Source: Fallopia convolvulus (lineage: Eukaryota > Streptophyta > Magnoliopsida > Caryophyllales > Polygonaceae). Taken from it: DNA of 64,000 bases. The stretch is taken from NCBI GenBank assembly GCA_964016875.1, contig OZ024734.1, positions 50,884,622 to 50,948,621 of the forward strand, read 5' to 3'. Position 1 is the stretch's first letter. The number at the start of each line of letters is the position of its first letter. Under the pieces are notes generated by a model. It saw only the letters and a program-made list of their open reading frames with translations, had not been told where the DNA came from and ran no database searches. Shown here piece by piece: positions 32,593-44,011 of this stretch. Both the position numbers and the translations under genes were made by a program.

Positions 32593-34845
32593 ATGCATGC
32601 AAATGATATTTCAGCAATCGAAAGATTGCTGAATAAAAGTGGTGATGTATTTCCGGACCTCTATGTGGACCCTACCCAGCCCACATATGCTAATGCGAGT
32701 TATGGTGAAGCTGGTCCATCATTTGCTCATGGGCAATATGGGGGTTACCAATTTCCCCTGCAATATCCAACACAAGAGGCGTATAACTACGGTAGTACGA
32801 GTTATATGTCATTCCAAGAGACGCAGTATGGTGGTAGTACGAGCTATATGCCACCCCAGGAGACGCACCATTATGGTAGTACGAGCCATAGCACGCCACC
32901 ACAAGAGCCGTACATGCAGCTGATGTTGTACACAAACCCGGCTCCTCCGTCGTACACAAACCCACCCCCTCCCATGCGCTACTCGGCTCCTCAGAGCCCG
33001 ATATCCCGGTCCATGATGATGAGGTCCCGGCTTATGAGGACCCTGAATTCGCGCCCCCGGTCCATCCGGTGGGCGGATATGGTGGCGGCCCAAGCGACAC
33101 GTCCTTACTCACCCACTTTCATAATCATAGGGCACGTTACATATGGGATCACCAACAGGTAAGAACGGCCTATAATTTTTAAATTTATGATATTATTTAT
33201 AATGTTCAAAACATAATTTTTGTTGTAATCTGAATAGTAGGCGAAAACACTTAAAGTGCAAGGTCGGTCCGAGGCGTTAGACTTCTTGAAAACTTTGACG
33301 GACAACCATTCAGGCCAAAAATGGGTGACGCTTGTAAACCAAAGTGGCTTGAGTCATCTGAAGGATTGGAAGTTCCGGGAAATGGACCGAGCGCTGATTT
33401 CTGCATGCGTGGAGAGATGGCACCCGGAAACGAATAGTTTCCACTTTCCTTGGGGAGAGATTACCATCACCCTCCACGACGTCTCAAAGATTCTGAACCT
33501 TCCATTGAATGGAATTAAGGTCAAGGCAGGGCTTTTGGATGATGACGCTTTACGCTTGAGGATGGCGGACATGTTAGGAGTTGAAGTTAGGGAGGTGAAC
33601 AGGCAGACCTCAGCCGGTGGCATCAACACAGTGTTTTTGAGGGAGAGGTTGAGGGTGCTGGTGGCACAAGAAGCGGACCCACATTTGATCACATCTCTGT
33701 ACTTGCTCATGTTGCTCGGAAACACGTTGTTTTTGGACAAGTCTGATGGCGGTTGCCAGCTATAGCTCTTGCATCTGGTACTAGACCATGCGACGACATC
33801 TCATTATGCATGGGCAGCAGCTACATTGGCCTACTTGTACAGGCAGTTGGGTTGTTCAATCCGTAGGGAGGCTGCGGGTATTAGTGGGTGCATGTTCCTT
33901 CTACACGTAAGTATACCTAACCCTATACACTTTAAATATATTGTAACGTTTCGTACACACTTCTAACATAACATATTTTTATATTTCACAGACTTGGATT
34001 TGGAGGTACTTTCCGACCTTTAGGGGTCGGTTGAGCTGATCGTTGGGTGATGATCCGACCTTGTACCATTCAGACCATAACCGACACGGTAATGACGATG
34101 AATGTCGTGCCATACGGCGTCAATTAGATGAGATCAAGATTGATCAGGTTATTTGGGGGTCGTGGGGCCAAGGCTAACTTTTCCACTGGCGAGCTTGTGT
34201 TGTCCCGTTATCGTGGGCTACTCACCTACTTCGATGTGAGGGAGCCGTATATGCCGGACAGATGCTATAGGCAGCTTGGTTACCACAAGAAGATTCATGT
34301 GTTTGACGTCATTAGGCCAAAGACTGTAAAAAGAGATTCGAAATTGGGTCCAAAGAGATATATAGTTACTTTCAGAAACGAGGATGACCGTTGGGAATCC
34401 CGCTATCAATCCTTGGTGCCCAAGGGGGAGATGGCCATATTCCCTTTTGCAACGGAGAGTAACTATGTACCATGGCTTCAGTCTCGGTCTCATCCATATC
34501 TTATGAGAGATCAACGTGCTCATCAAGCGGCAGTTCCCCGTGAGGTCGAACTTGTCCAGGTACCGTATTGAACCATTTATGTTGATCATTATTACCTATA
34601 CTAATTTATTACTATTTAAATAATCATGTTTTTTGACGCAGGGCATGGCTTACTTGGAAGGGTACGTCCGAAGTTTCCGTCCATATGCTAGTGAACTGAG
34701 AGGCCCATATGCCACAAAATTTTTCAATGTTATTGACAGAACAGTTTTTGGGGAGTTGCCCCAAGCTGAACCGGACATGCGCCCATTTCCGCCGCCCCCT
34801 CGTTACCAGCCTGGACGGCGTAGTGATGCCGATTATTACAAATAG
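32593..34845 (+). pseudogene. Plant mobile domain (PMD/MAIN-like) gene, broken
   Basis: The first exon (from ATG 32593) encodes a Tyr/Ser/Pro-rich tail with three imperfect YGSTSYM..QET repeats. A frameshift near 32950-33000 precedes the end of that exon (…HFHNHRARYIWDHQQ, then GT). The second exon (from about 33241) holds the plant mobile domain core (RWHPETNSFHFPWGEITITLHDVSKILNLPLNG). It is interrupted by a TAG at 33763. Later exons (about 33992 on, and 34642-34845) carry LTYFDVREPYMPDRCYRQLGY and end at TAG 34845. PMD proteins include MAIN and MAIL1, which act in gene silencing in Arabidopsis, and many PMD genes ride in transposons. This copy has a TGA and another frameshift near 34040-34160, so it is non-functional. 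Confidence 0.78.
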
Positions 34846-34849
34846 ATGT

Positions 34850-34975
34850 TTTATGGATTACTTGCTTGGATGTGTTATTGACTTTTTATGTTTGGATATT
34901 TGGATGTTTTATGGATTTTTGTTTGGATGTGTTATGGACTTTTTATGTTTGGATATTTGGATGTTTTATTGATTA
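34850..34975. repeat. Two-copy tandem duplication, about 60 bp
   Basis: The phrase TTGGATGTGTTAT(T/G)GACTTTTTATG with its following TTGGATATTTGGATG is present twice, just after the PMD stop codon. Confidence 0.8.
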
Positions 34976-35004
34976 ATTATTTGTGTTTTTTCAGTATGCT
35001 TACG

Positions 35005-35268
35005 CCAAACCTAAACCCTAAACCCTAGAAATACAAACCCTAGAAACCCGAGAAACCCTAAACCCTAGAAACCCTAAACCCTAGAAATCCTAGACCCTAA
35101 ACCATAGACCCTAAACCCTAGATACTAAGCCCTAAAACCCTAGACCCTAGACCCTAGAAACCCTACCTTAAACCCTAGAACCTAAACCCTAGAAACCCTA
35201 AACCCTAGAAACCTTAAACCCTAAACCCTCTACCCTAAACCCTAAACCCTAGAAACCCAAGAAATACA
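35005..35268. repeat. Interstitial telomere-like repeats (AAACCCTA/AACCCTAGAA)
   Basis: About 260 bp of degenerate AAACCCTA units, many lengthened to AAACCCTAGAA. This is the plant telomere motif in imperfect form. It lies inside the Mutator-like element between its two genes, so it is interstitial and not a chromosome end. Confidence 0.85.
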
Positions 35269-35425
35269 AATACAAGTACCAATACAAGTACCAATAGAAA
35301 TACAAATACAAATACATATACAAATACTAGTCCCACAAATAATAATAACCATAATAATATCTTACAAATACAAGTACCAATAATAGTACCAATACAAATA
35401 CAAATACAAATATAAATACTAGTCA
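35268..35425. repeat. (AAATAC)n-type microsatellite
   Basis: Imperfect AAATACAAGTACC and AAATAC units continue directly from the telomere-like tract. Confidence 0.85.
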
Positions 35426-37194
35426 TACTCTAATAAAAACTAGGAGGCAACCCTTCTGCGTTGTGGTAACTGACGTCCCGGCCCATGCGTTCATGAAAGC
35501 GAATATCCATCCCATCAACGCTATAATGATGATATTGGGTCCAAAGCTTCGCAGAGGTCGGCATGGGAGCTTCATCTACGAGCATAACCTACAATGAAAA
35601 ATTCGTAAATAATATAATAAAAACTAGTCCACTATGAAATTTATGTAAGTGTATGACGCTTTCCGGGACATAGTGGTTCCCTAGACGAGCTATCGCCACG
35701 ACACTGTCCCACACAGGAGTACTCGGAGCTTCACTAGATATCATCGGGAGGCATGTATGAGAACCACGCTCGGATAGTACGACAAGTGCACAGTGGAATC
35801 TAGTAGCAAACGCCAATACGACTGTTGGCGTCTCCATCTAGTAGTAGTCTGTACTGAATTGATTGATCATATCATCAATATGCATAATATAAGGATATAA
35901 GCATGCATACGTCTCGTAATGGGTCCTCAACTCCAAAGCTAACTCCTCTCGCATCCTCCTCCAACAATCCTGCCCCCACCCAACAAGACAAGCGAGTGCC
36001 CTATACCCGCAATTACCGTCTCCTAGGACATCAGGTGCGCTGACGATGAATCGCCTCATGAATTTGGGTACATGGACACCGAGATCAACTTCAATGTGAC
36101 CTCCTTCTTCAACCGTGGGACGATATACATCTTCTCCCTCCTGCTCCTCGTCCTCCTCCTCCTCCTCCTCCTCCTCCTCCTCCTCCTCCTCTGGAACATG
36201 GCTAAGTGCGACCCTACGCATAGAATGAGTGCCTTTCCCGCGTTGTTGGAGATGCTCCAGCCTAGTCAAGTTTCTTGGTTGAACCTTTGAGTTCTTCCTT
36301 GCCCTACCATTCTTATTCCTACAGAGAGATGGCTCCACCACCCTGGTGTTTCGACCAACCTGGTGTTTGACAGTAGAATCAATCTTGCCTTCATCGAAGT
36401 CTTTTATCATCTTGGTCCAAATCTCGTTAGTTGGATTTAGGGTTGTGGGGGCCACCTGTTCATCTACTCCCCTTTGGCCTTCCCACACCAATTGTTTCCA
36501 GAAATCATGAATCATTGAAAGTTGAATAGACTTGGACGAGATACAAGCTTGTCGCATATCTGACGGAAAGGCTTGTTCGGGTCAAATATAGCGCAGACAT
36601 GGGCAAACAACTCTCCAATACAATTGTTGGAAACCTTCCCTGGAAGACGAGAGAAGACAGTTTTGAGTGGCTCGATCATATGTTTGATGGACAACGGTTC
36701 ACTGGTGCGGTCTCGTTCCATCTCTCCCCTAATAGTGTGCACCTGAATGTGCACCATGGCGTGCATCTTTCTCAAAAACGTGTTGAACCCCCAACAGAAG
36801 ACTCCAAATAATCATTCAACACAGAGTGTTGGGACTCGACCCTGATAAATATTTCGTTAATTTAATTAGTGCCAATAGCTAATATTTGTGTTTAAGAGCT
36901 TTCTCGTAAGGAAAACTGATTAGCGTACTAATAGCTCGCATATAGGAGTAGTTTAGATGCATGTTTTATATATGTTTTGGTTAGGTTTTGGTTAGTTTTT
37001 AGGTTTTTGTGTTGTCGGGTATTATGCGCTGGTTTGCTCAATTTTACAGGTTTTTAGGTTCAGGAGCAACAACGGGGCGAGTGCAGATGGATCATGGTGG
37101 TGGTGGACGAGATGGATGAGGCTAAGGAAGCTAGTATGTGCTAGGATGAAGAGCCAAGTCAAGAAAGATCGAGCCAAGAAGTCAAGCAAGTGCT

Positions 37195-37312
37195 CGGGAT
37201 CAAACCCGCGCAATCTGCCCGAGCAATCTCGACTGAGTGACAATTGCGCGGGGAGGATATTGCGCGGCCGCGCAATGCAGGCCGATGCCGCGCAATCTGG
37301 GCTTTTTCACGG
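37195..37312. repeat. CGCGCAAT/ATTGCGCG motif cluster in the GypB LTR
   Basis: Five exact copies of CGCGCAAT or its complement in about 110 bp, including the perfect 18-bp palindrome ATTGCGCGGCCGCGCAAT at 37259-37276. The right LTR has the same cluster with four exact copies and a mutated palindrome. Confidence 0.88.
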
Positions 37313-37424
37313 ACGTTGGATTTGGGCCGAGTTTTGATGTTGGGCTTTGACATTTGGATTTATGGGCTTATGATTTCCGAGTTGTATGGTTTATTATATC
37401 TTATGAGGGTTATTTTTAGAGACA

Positions 37425-37432
37425 TATAAATA
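37425..37432 (+). promoter_or_regulatory. TATA box of the GypB LTR
   Basis: TATAAATA about 110 bp downstream of the CGCGCAAT cluster. If it is used, the cluster lies in the U3 upstream promoter region. Confidence 0.5.
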
Positions 37433-38322
37433 CTTTATGTTAGTTTATTTTTAGATAACTTTTGTCATACTTTTAGAGGCTAGGGTTTTCTCTCAAGGAA
37501 GACTTTGAACCTTTGTAAGTTTGATTTTAATTTCAATTATGCATTGTTAATTTTCCTTTGTGTTTGACTAATTAGTGAAGTCATGATTTGTGTATGATTG
37601 TGAGATTTAATTGATTCTCAACGAACTTGAATAGAAATTATTCCCTGTGCTTAATTGAATCAGAATTATTCTAGGGTTTTGTTAGATTAGCTACCTAATA
37701 GAATTTCTAGGTTAATTTACAACTGAATCTGATTAATTACTGGTTGGAGTTAATTGGATCAAGAGTAGACTTTAATCTATTTAGTACCGGTTGGACAAGT
37801 TGATTAAAGTAGGGAATAAATTCACAAGTCACTTAGATGTCTGGTTGCTCTAAGTGTTTGTTTCTATTGATAACTTGAATCTTCATGCTGTTATTTAATT
37901 GAATCTAGAAGGTCTTCTAGGTTATTAGATAATTAGGGTTGTTAGAACTGGTTGGTCTATCAACTAAATCTGAAGTTTGGGTTTTAGTCCTTAGTATGAT
38001 CATTATCCACAATAGATTATTCAAGTGAGGAGAGAATCAAGAGAATCGATGATCAATAAAGCAATATCATGATGGATCTAATTAGTTGAACACGCTTGTC
38101 TCTTAATTGATTAAAACCATCTTTTGCATTCTTAGTTAGTTTCTATTTTGCATAGTAGTTTAGAATTTACAATCAAAAACCCCCATATTAGTTACTTGGC
38201 ACTTAAGTAATAATATTCATACACGAGTCTCTATGGGATCGACCCTTGCTTACCATTCTACTCAGATTGGTTAAGTTAGGATTCTTTGATAGGTAAACGA
38301 CTGAAAAATACCTCATCAAATT

Positions 38323-38340
38323 TGGCGCCGTTGCCGGGGA
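38323..38340 (+). promoter_or_regulatory. GypB primer-binding site (Asp tRNA)
   Basis: TGGCGCCGTTGCCGGGGA, a perfect 18-nt match to the 3' end of plant Asp-tRNA, four nucleotides after the LTR. Confidence 0.93.
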
Positions 38341-38395
38341 CTCGTCGCTATTTGTGTTTATTACTTGTGTGCTGTTTTGGGTGTGAACCTGTTAT

Positions 38396-39922
38396 ATGGT
38401 TCATACCCGTGCTACTAACTCATCTCCTCTACTTTTTGATCCAGATATTGACAGGACACTCTTCAAGCTAAGGAAGGAAATCCGGAATCACTTTCAGGCC
38501 TTACCGTTCTTTCTATAAAAATCTGACTCTGAATCTGAATCTGCTGAATCTGCTGAGATGGGTGACCAAACTCTGAGACAGTTGACTGCACCAAATCTGA
38601 CACAACAGCCATTGGCGGTGCAATTCCCTGCTCTCGGTGAGGGAGTCAAGTTTGAGTTGAAATCCGGGTTGATCCACCTTTTGTCTTCGTTCCATGGGCA
38701 TAGTGGTGAAGACCCCAACAAGCATCTTTCTGAATTTCATGCTGTGTGCTCAAGCATGAAGCCTGCTGATGTAACTCATGACCAGATCGCGCTGAGAGCC
38801 TTTCCTTTTTCTCTCAAGGATCAGGCTAAAGACTGGTTTTACTACTTGGCTACGGGAAGTATTGATACATGGGCTAAGATGAAGAAAGCTTTTCTGGAGA
38901 AGTACTTCCCTGCTACAAGGCTCAACGATCTGAAAAAGCGAATCAGTAACATCGAATAAGAAGCTAATGAGTCCTTGTACGAATACTATGAGAGATTCAA
39001 GAGGTTGGTAGTCAGCTGTCCTTTCCATGGCTACACTAATCAAGACCTGATTCTATATCTTTTCAATGGCCTCTTGGATGATGAGAGAAGAATGGTCAAT
39101 GCAACTTGCCAAGGTCACATTCTCAACAAAACTCCTGCTGCTGCGTTTGACCTGTTTACACAACTGTCTGAGGGCACAAGACAGTTCAGAAAAGAAACTA
39201 GCTCGAGAGCTGCAAATTCAGTTGTGGCTACTACAAGAATTCAAGATGAAGTCACTGAATTGAAAATGATGATAAAGCAACTGTTGCAGCAAGGTGGTCG
39301 ACAGCAGGTGAAATCTTGTGAAATCTGCTTTGATAACATGCATCCCTCTGACGCTTGCCCTACACTTCAAGATCAAAACGCTAAAGTGAATGCAGTGGGA
39401 GGATATGGACCACCTAGGCCGAGGTATGATCCCTTCTCCAACACCTACAATCCAGGTTGGAGGGATCATCCTAATCTGAGGTACGGAAATTCAAACAATC
39501 CGCAATTCAATCAGCAGGGTGGCCAAGCTCCGTATAAACCACCTTTTCAACCCCGTCCTCAGGGGGGCAATCAGAATGCTATGTCTACTGAAGATATGAT
39601 TCGGACTCTTGCACAAAGTGTGACTACAATGCAAGGCTCAATGAGCCAATTTCAACAGGAGACCAAGTCTAGCATCCACAATCTAGAGACTCAAGTTAGT
39701 CAAATTGCCAATGCTGTAGGCAAACTGGAAGCTAGAGATTCAAGTAAGTTGACACCTTAGACTGAGCTCAATCTGAAACAGAATGTCAATGCTATTACTC
39801 TGAGGAGTAGACGAGAACTTCAAGTAGAGCCCAGGGACGGGCACATACCAATCAGAAGGGGTATAACAGAAGAAAAAATCAAGCTGACAGATGAGATTCC
39901 AAGTAACTCGTTCGGGGATGAA
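38396..39922 (+). pseudogene. GypB gag with three in-frame stops
   Basis: Starts at MVHTRATNS (ATG 38396), matching GypA's gag start. The gag domain follows (GDQTLRQLTAPN, FPFSLKDQAKDWFYYLA, YEYYERFKRL), then CEICFDNMHPSDACP and a Gln-rich stretch. In-frame stops are TAA at 38516-38518, TAA at 38957-38959 (Gln in GypA) and TAG at 39758-39760 (Gln in GypA). The frame is otherwise unbroken into pol. The last two fit single C-to-T changes. Gag would be truncated, so the element cannot assemble particles alone. Confidence 0.9.
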
Positions 39923-42900
39923 GTGCTCGTCCAGGCTGCTGAAAGCGCGACCGAGCAATTGACACCCCGCGCAATTGATTCCCAGTTAGAATTGCGCGGG
40001 GACGAGGCGGCTGAAAGCGCGGTCGCGCAATTGCCAAGCCGCGCAATGCAGTCTCAGTCGAGATTGCGCGGCTTGGCTGCTGAAAGCGCGGCCGCGCAAT
40101 CTGAGGCGATCCCGAGCAATCTGGACGTCAATGCAGATTCGTCTGAAACCCCTATGAATTCTTATGCACCAGTTCCACCCTTTCCAGAGGCACTAAAAGA
40201 AACCCGGAAGCTGGAGAACGACAAGGAATTGTTCGAGACGTTCAGCAAGTGTGAGGTAAACATTCCTTTACTTAAACTGATTAAAAGCATTCCTAGATAT
40301 GCTAAGCTTTTGAAAGAATTGTGCACCATAAAAAGAACTCAAAAGCTAAAAGGGAAACAGAAAATCTCTGTAAGTGAACATGTGTCTGCTGTGTTTCAAA
40401 GGCGTATGCCTCAAAAATGCGGTGACCCTGGCATGTTCACTATTCCCTGCATTATTGGTGAGACAAAAATTGATAAAGCTATGCTAGATCTAGGTGCTTC
40501 AATTAATGTTTTACCTTACTCTGTGTACAAAATGCTTGAATTGGGTCCTCTGCAAGAAACTGGTGTTGTGATACAGTTAGCTGATAGGTCTAATGCTTAT
40601 CCTAAAGGAATAGTTGAAGATGTGCTTGTAATGGTTGATAATCTGATATTTCCTGCTGATTTCTATGTCTTAGATATGGACCATGATAAGCATGTTGCAC
40701 CTATTTTGCTAGGTAGACCTTTTCTGAAAACAGCTAAAACTAAGATTGATGTCTGTAGTGGTTCTCTTACTATGGAATTCGACGGGGAAAGGGTAGAGTA
40801 TAATATTTATGATGCAATGAAATACCCTCCTGAAGATTCCTCACTATGCTTAGTTGATGTAGTAGAGCCACTTGCTCAAGAATTCTTCAATATACATGAA
40901 TCAGAAGCTTTAAAATCCACCTTGGAAAATGCTATTATGAATGAAACCTCGGATTTGGATTTAAAGACTGACCTGCAGGAAGTGGTGGCAGAGTTGAATG
41001 CTCACTTTGAGCGTCCGCTTATTCCACCGGGCTCAAAGCCCATACCACTAACCTCGCCAAGCGAGAAGCTTTTGCCATCTATTGTGCAGGCACCAGTGGT
41101 AGAATTGAAGCAACTTCCAGATCATCTCAAGTATGCTTTCTTAGGTGAAGGGGACACTTTGCCAATAATTATATCCAACAAGCTTAGCAATGAGCAAGAA
41201 GGAAGATTAGTGGCAGTTCTGAGGGAGCACAAGACGGCTATAGGATGGACCATTGCAGACATTAAAGGGATTAGTCCCTCAACATGCATGCATCAGATTC
41301 TATTAGAAGACGAAGCTACACCGTCTAGACAGCCCCAAAGAAGACTGAATCCCCCGATGATGGAGGTGGTGAAGAAGGAGGTGTTGAAGCTCCTTCAGGC
41401 AGGTATGATCTTTCCTATTTCTGATAGCAAATGGGTCAGACCAACTCAGGTTGTCCCTAAAAAGGGTGGTATCACAGTGGTTGAGAATCACAAGGGTGAT
41501 CTCATTCCCACCAGAGTCCAGACCGGGTGGCGGGTTTGTATTGATTATCGCAAGTTGAATGCGGTAACCCGGAAGGACCATTTCCCATTATCTTTTATTG
41601 ACCAGATGTTGGAACGACTTGCTGGTCGTTCATTCTATTGTTTCTTGGATGGATATTCTGGATATTTTCAGGTAGCCATAGCGCCAGAGGATCAGGAAAA
41701 GACAACATTCACTTGTCCTTTTGGCACCTTAGCATACCGAAGGATGCCTTTTGGACTATGCAATGCCCCAGCTAAATTCCAACGGTGTATGGTTAGTATC
41801 TTTTCTGAGTACATAGAAAAATTTATTGAGGTATTTATGGATGATTTTACCGTCCATGGGGATGATTTTGATTCATGCTTAACTCATTTGACACTAGTGC
41901 TTAAAAGATGTGAAGATACTAATCTTGTTCTCAACTCTGAAAAATGTCATTTTATGGTAGAACAAGGTATAGTATTAGGCCATGTAGTGTCTTCTAGGGG
42001 AATTGAGGTCGATAAGGCTAAGGTTGAAGTAATTCAATCTTTTCCTTATCCTACTAATGTGCGTGAAGTTCGTTCTTTTTTAGTCCATGCAGGATTTTAC
42101 CGCAGGTTTATCAGAGACTTCTCCAAAATTGCCTCCCCCTTATGTGAGTTGTTGAAGAAGGAAGCAGAATTTGAGTTTGGTGATGCATGTAAGACAGCGT
42201 TTGATGAGCTAAAACTCCGCCTCACCACAACTCCCATTATTCAAGCCCCAGATTGGTCTCTCCCTTTTGAGATCATGTGTGATGCCAGTGATTATGTAGT
42301 GGGGGCTGTTTTGGGACAGAAGAAGGGCAAGGCGTCTCATGTGATTCACTACGCCTCTATGACATTAAATGAGGCTCAAAGGAACTACTACACCACAGAA
42401 AAGGAACTCCTAGCAGTTGTGTTCGCATTGGAGAAATTTCGCTCTTACCTGTTGGGAACAAGAGTGATTGTTTATACAGATCATGCAGCACTCCGCTTTC
42501 TGTTAACAAAAAAGGAGGCCAAACCCAGGTTAATCAGGTGGATCTTATTGTTGAGTGAATTCAACATTGAGATAAAAGACAAAAAGGGGGTTGAGAATGT
42601 GGTTGTTGATCATTTGAGTCGTCTGGTGATGGAAGAACAGAAGAGGCCAGCGAGTTCACCCATTCAGGAGGAATTTCCAGACGATACTTTGTTTGCTATT
42701 AAGGTTGTAAAACCTTGGTATGCACACTTGGTTAATTTTCTGGTTACAGGTGAATTCCCACCAACTTTTACAAAAGCTCAGAAGGATAAGTTAAGAAGTG
42801 AAGCAAGATACTACATCTGGGATGATCCATATTTGTGGAAACACTGCGCTGATCAGGTAATCCGACGATGTATCCCAGATAATGAGGTAACTTCTATCTT

Positions 42901-44011
42901 AACATTCTGTCATAATTATGCATGTGAGGGCCACTTTAGTTCTAACAAAACTGCTAGGAAGGTATTGGATGCAGGATTTTACTGGCCAAGCATTTTTAGG
43001 GATGCTCATGGTTTTTGTAAATCCTGTGACCGATGTCAAAGGGTTGGGAATATGTCCCAAAAGAATGAGATGCCTCAGTCTCCTATTATTTTCTGTGAAA
43101 TTTTTGATGTATGGGGCATTGACTTTATGGGTCCATTTCCCAATTCTTTTGGGAATTACTATATCTTGCTTGCGGTGGACTACGTTTCCATGTGGGTGGA
43201 AGCGAAGGCCACCAGGACTGACGATTCTAAAGTGGTGACAGATTTCTTGAAGACCAACATTTTTACTAGATTTGATGTCCCCAAAGCTTTAGTTAGTGAC
43301 AAGGGATCCCACTTCTGTAATAGGATGGTGAGTGCATTATTGAAAAAATATCATGTCACACACAGAGTCTCTACAGCATACCATCCTCAGACAAATGGCC
43401 AGGCGGAGGTGTCTAACAGAGAAATCAATTCCATTCTAGAGAAGACAGTTGCACCAAATAGGAAAGACTGGAGTGCTCGGTTGGATGATGCACTATGGGC
43501 GTACAGGACCGCTTTTAAAACACCAATTGGGATGTCACCATTCAGGTTGGTGTTTGGTAAAGCTTGTCATCTACCGGTGGAAGTTCAATATAAAGCATAC
43601 TGGGCAGTCAAGAAGTGCAACATGCAAGAAAATGAGGTGGGCGAATTCAGGAAACTTCAACTCCAAGAATTAGAAGAAATCAGGCTCGAGTCTTATGATA
43701 ATGCAGTGATATACAAAGAAAAGACAAAAGCCTGGCATGACAAGCATATTTGGAGGAAGAACTTCAAGGTAGGGGACAAAGTACTTTTGTTCCAATCTCG
43801 CCTCAGACTATTTCCTGGAAAACTGAGCTCAAGATGGAGAGGTCCTTTTGTGGTGGCACGTGTATATCCGCATGGCGCAGTTGATATTTATGATGGAGTT
43901 TCTCAGTCCGTTTTCAAGGTGAATGGTCAGCGACTGAAGCCATATTATGAAAGATTCAATGGTGCGACTTTGGAAGAGACGGCTCTACAAGAGCCGAAAC
44001 AAGAGCCTTGA
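39923..44011 (+). CDS. GypB protease-RT-RNase H-integrase, open frame
   Basis: This 1362-codon open stretch continues the gag frame. Its first ~70 codons are the motif-array linker. The protease follows (AMLDLGASINVLPYS), then RT (VCIDYRKLNAVTRKDHFPL, MPFGLCNAPAKFQ, catalytic EVFMDDF), RNase H (MCDASDYVVGAVLG, YTDHAALRFLL), the HHCC finger (CKSCDRCQRVG) and the integrase core. All three acidic residues are present (GIDFMGPFP, SDKGSHFCN, GQAEVSNRE). The C-terminal segment ends KVNGQRLKPYYERFN. Catalytic residues look intact across the frame. It would only be translated if the upstream gag stops were bypassed. It is the better preserved of the two Athila-type pol regions here. Confidence 0.92.
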   Translation: MLVQAAESATEQLTPRAIDSQLELRGDEAAESAVAQLPSRAMQSQSRLRGLAAESAAAQSEAIPSNLDVNADSSETPMNSYAPVPPFPEALKETRKLENDKELFETFSKCEVNIPLLKLIKSIPRYAKLLKELCTIKRTQKLKGKQKISVSEHVSAVFQRRMPQKCGDPGMFTIPCIIGETKIDKAMLDLGASINVLPYSVYKMLELGPLQETGVVIQLADRSNAYPKGIVEDVLVMVDNLIFPADFYVLDMDHDKHVAPILLGRPFLKTAKTKIDVCSGSLTMEFDGERVEYNIYDAMKYPPEDSSLCLVDVVEPLAQEFFNIHESEALKSTLENAIMNETSDLDLKTDLQEVVAELNAHFERPLIPPGSKPIPLTSPSEKLLPSIVQAPVVELKQLPDHLKYAFLGEGDTLPIIISNKLSNEQEGRLVAVLREHKTAIGWTIADIKGISPSTCMHQILLEDEATPSRQPQRRLNPPMMEVVKKEVLKLLQAGMIFPISDSKWVRPTQVVPKKGGITVVENHKGDLIPTRVQTGWRVCIDYRKLNAVTRKDHFPLSFIDQMLERLAGRSFYCFLDGYSGYFQVAIAPEDQEKTTFTCPFGTLAYRRMPFGLCNAPAKFQRCMVSIFSEYIEKFIEVFMDDFTVHGDDFDSCLTHLTLVLKRCEDTNLVLNSEKCHFMVEQGIVLGHVVSSRGIEVDKAKVEVIQSFPYPTNVREVRSFLVHAGFYRRFIRDFSKIASPLCELLKKEAEFEFGDACKTAFDELKLRLTTTPIIQAPDWSLPFEIMCDASDYVVGAVLGQKKGKASHVIHYASMTLNEAQRNYYTTEKELLAVVFALEKFRSYLLGTRVIVYTDHAALRFLLTKKEAKPRLIRWILLLSEFNIEIKDKKGVENVVVDHLSRLVMEEQKRPASSPIQEEFPDDTLFAIKVVKPWYAHLVNFLVTGEFPPTFTKAQKDKLRSEARYYIWDDPYLWKHCADQVIRRCIPDNEVTSILTFCHNYACEGHFSSNKTARKVLDAGFYWPSIFRDAHGFCKSCDRCQRVGNMSQKNEMPQSPIIFCEIFDVWGIDFMGPFPNSFGNYYILLAVDYVSMWVEAKATRTDDSKVVTDFLKTNIFTRFDVPKALVSDKGSHFCNRMVSALLKKYHVTHRVSTAYHPQTNGQAEVSNREINSILEKTVAPNRKDWSARLDDALWAYRTAFKTPIGMSPFRLVFGKACHLPVEVQYKAYWAVKKCNMQENEVGEFRKLQLQELEEIRLESYDNAVIYKEKTKAWHDKHIWRKNFKVGDKVLLFQSRLRLFPGKLSSRWRGPFVVARVYPHGAVDIYDGVSQSVFKVNGQRLKPYYERFNGATLEETALQEPKQEP
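39940..40130. repeat. CGCGCAAT/ATTGCGCG motif cluster in the gag-protease linker of GypB
   Basis: Six exact motif copies. Two perfect inverted repeats are present: 12-bp arms at 39965-39976/39990-40001 and 15-bp arms at 40033-40047/40063-40077. The repeated peptide reading is AAESA(V/A)AQ and similar. Confidence 0.88.

Larger units (their letters stand above)
36929..38318 (+). repeat. GypB 5' LTR, 1390 bp
   Basis: Begins TAATAGCTCGC (TG is expected; the right LTR has TGATAGCTCGC) and ends CTCATCA. It carries a TATA box (37425-37432) and a motif cluster upstream of it. Confidence 0.93.

Noticed and set aside
35005..35268. Telomere repeats marking a chromosome end or fusion.
   Set aside because: The units are degenerate, the tract is only about 260 bp, and it lies between two genes of one mobile element.
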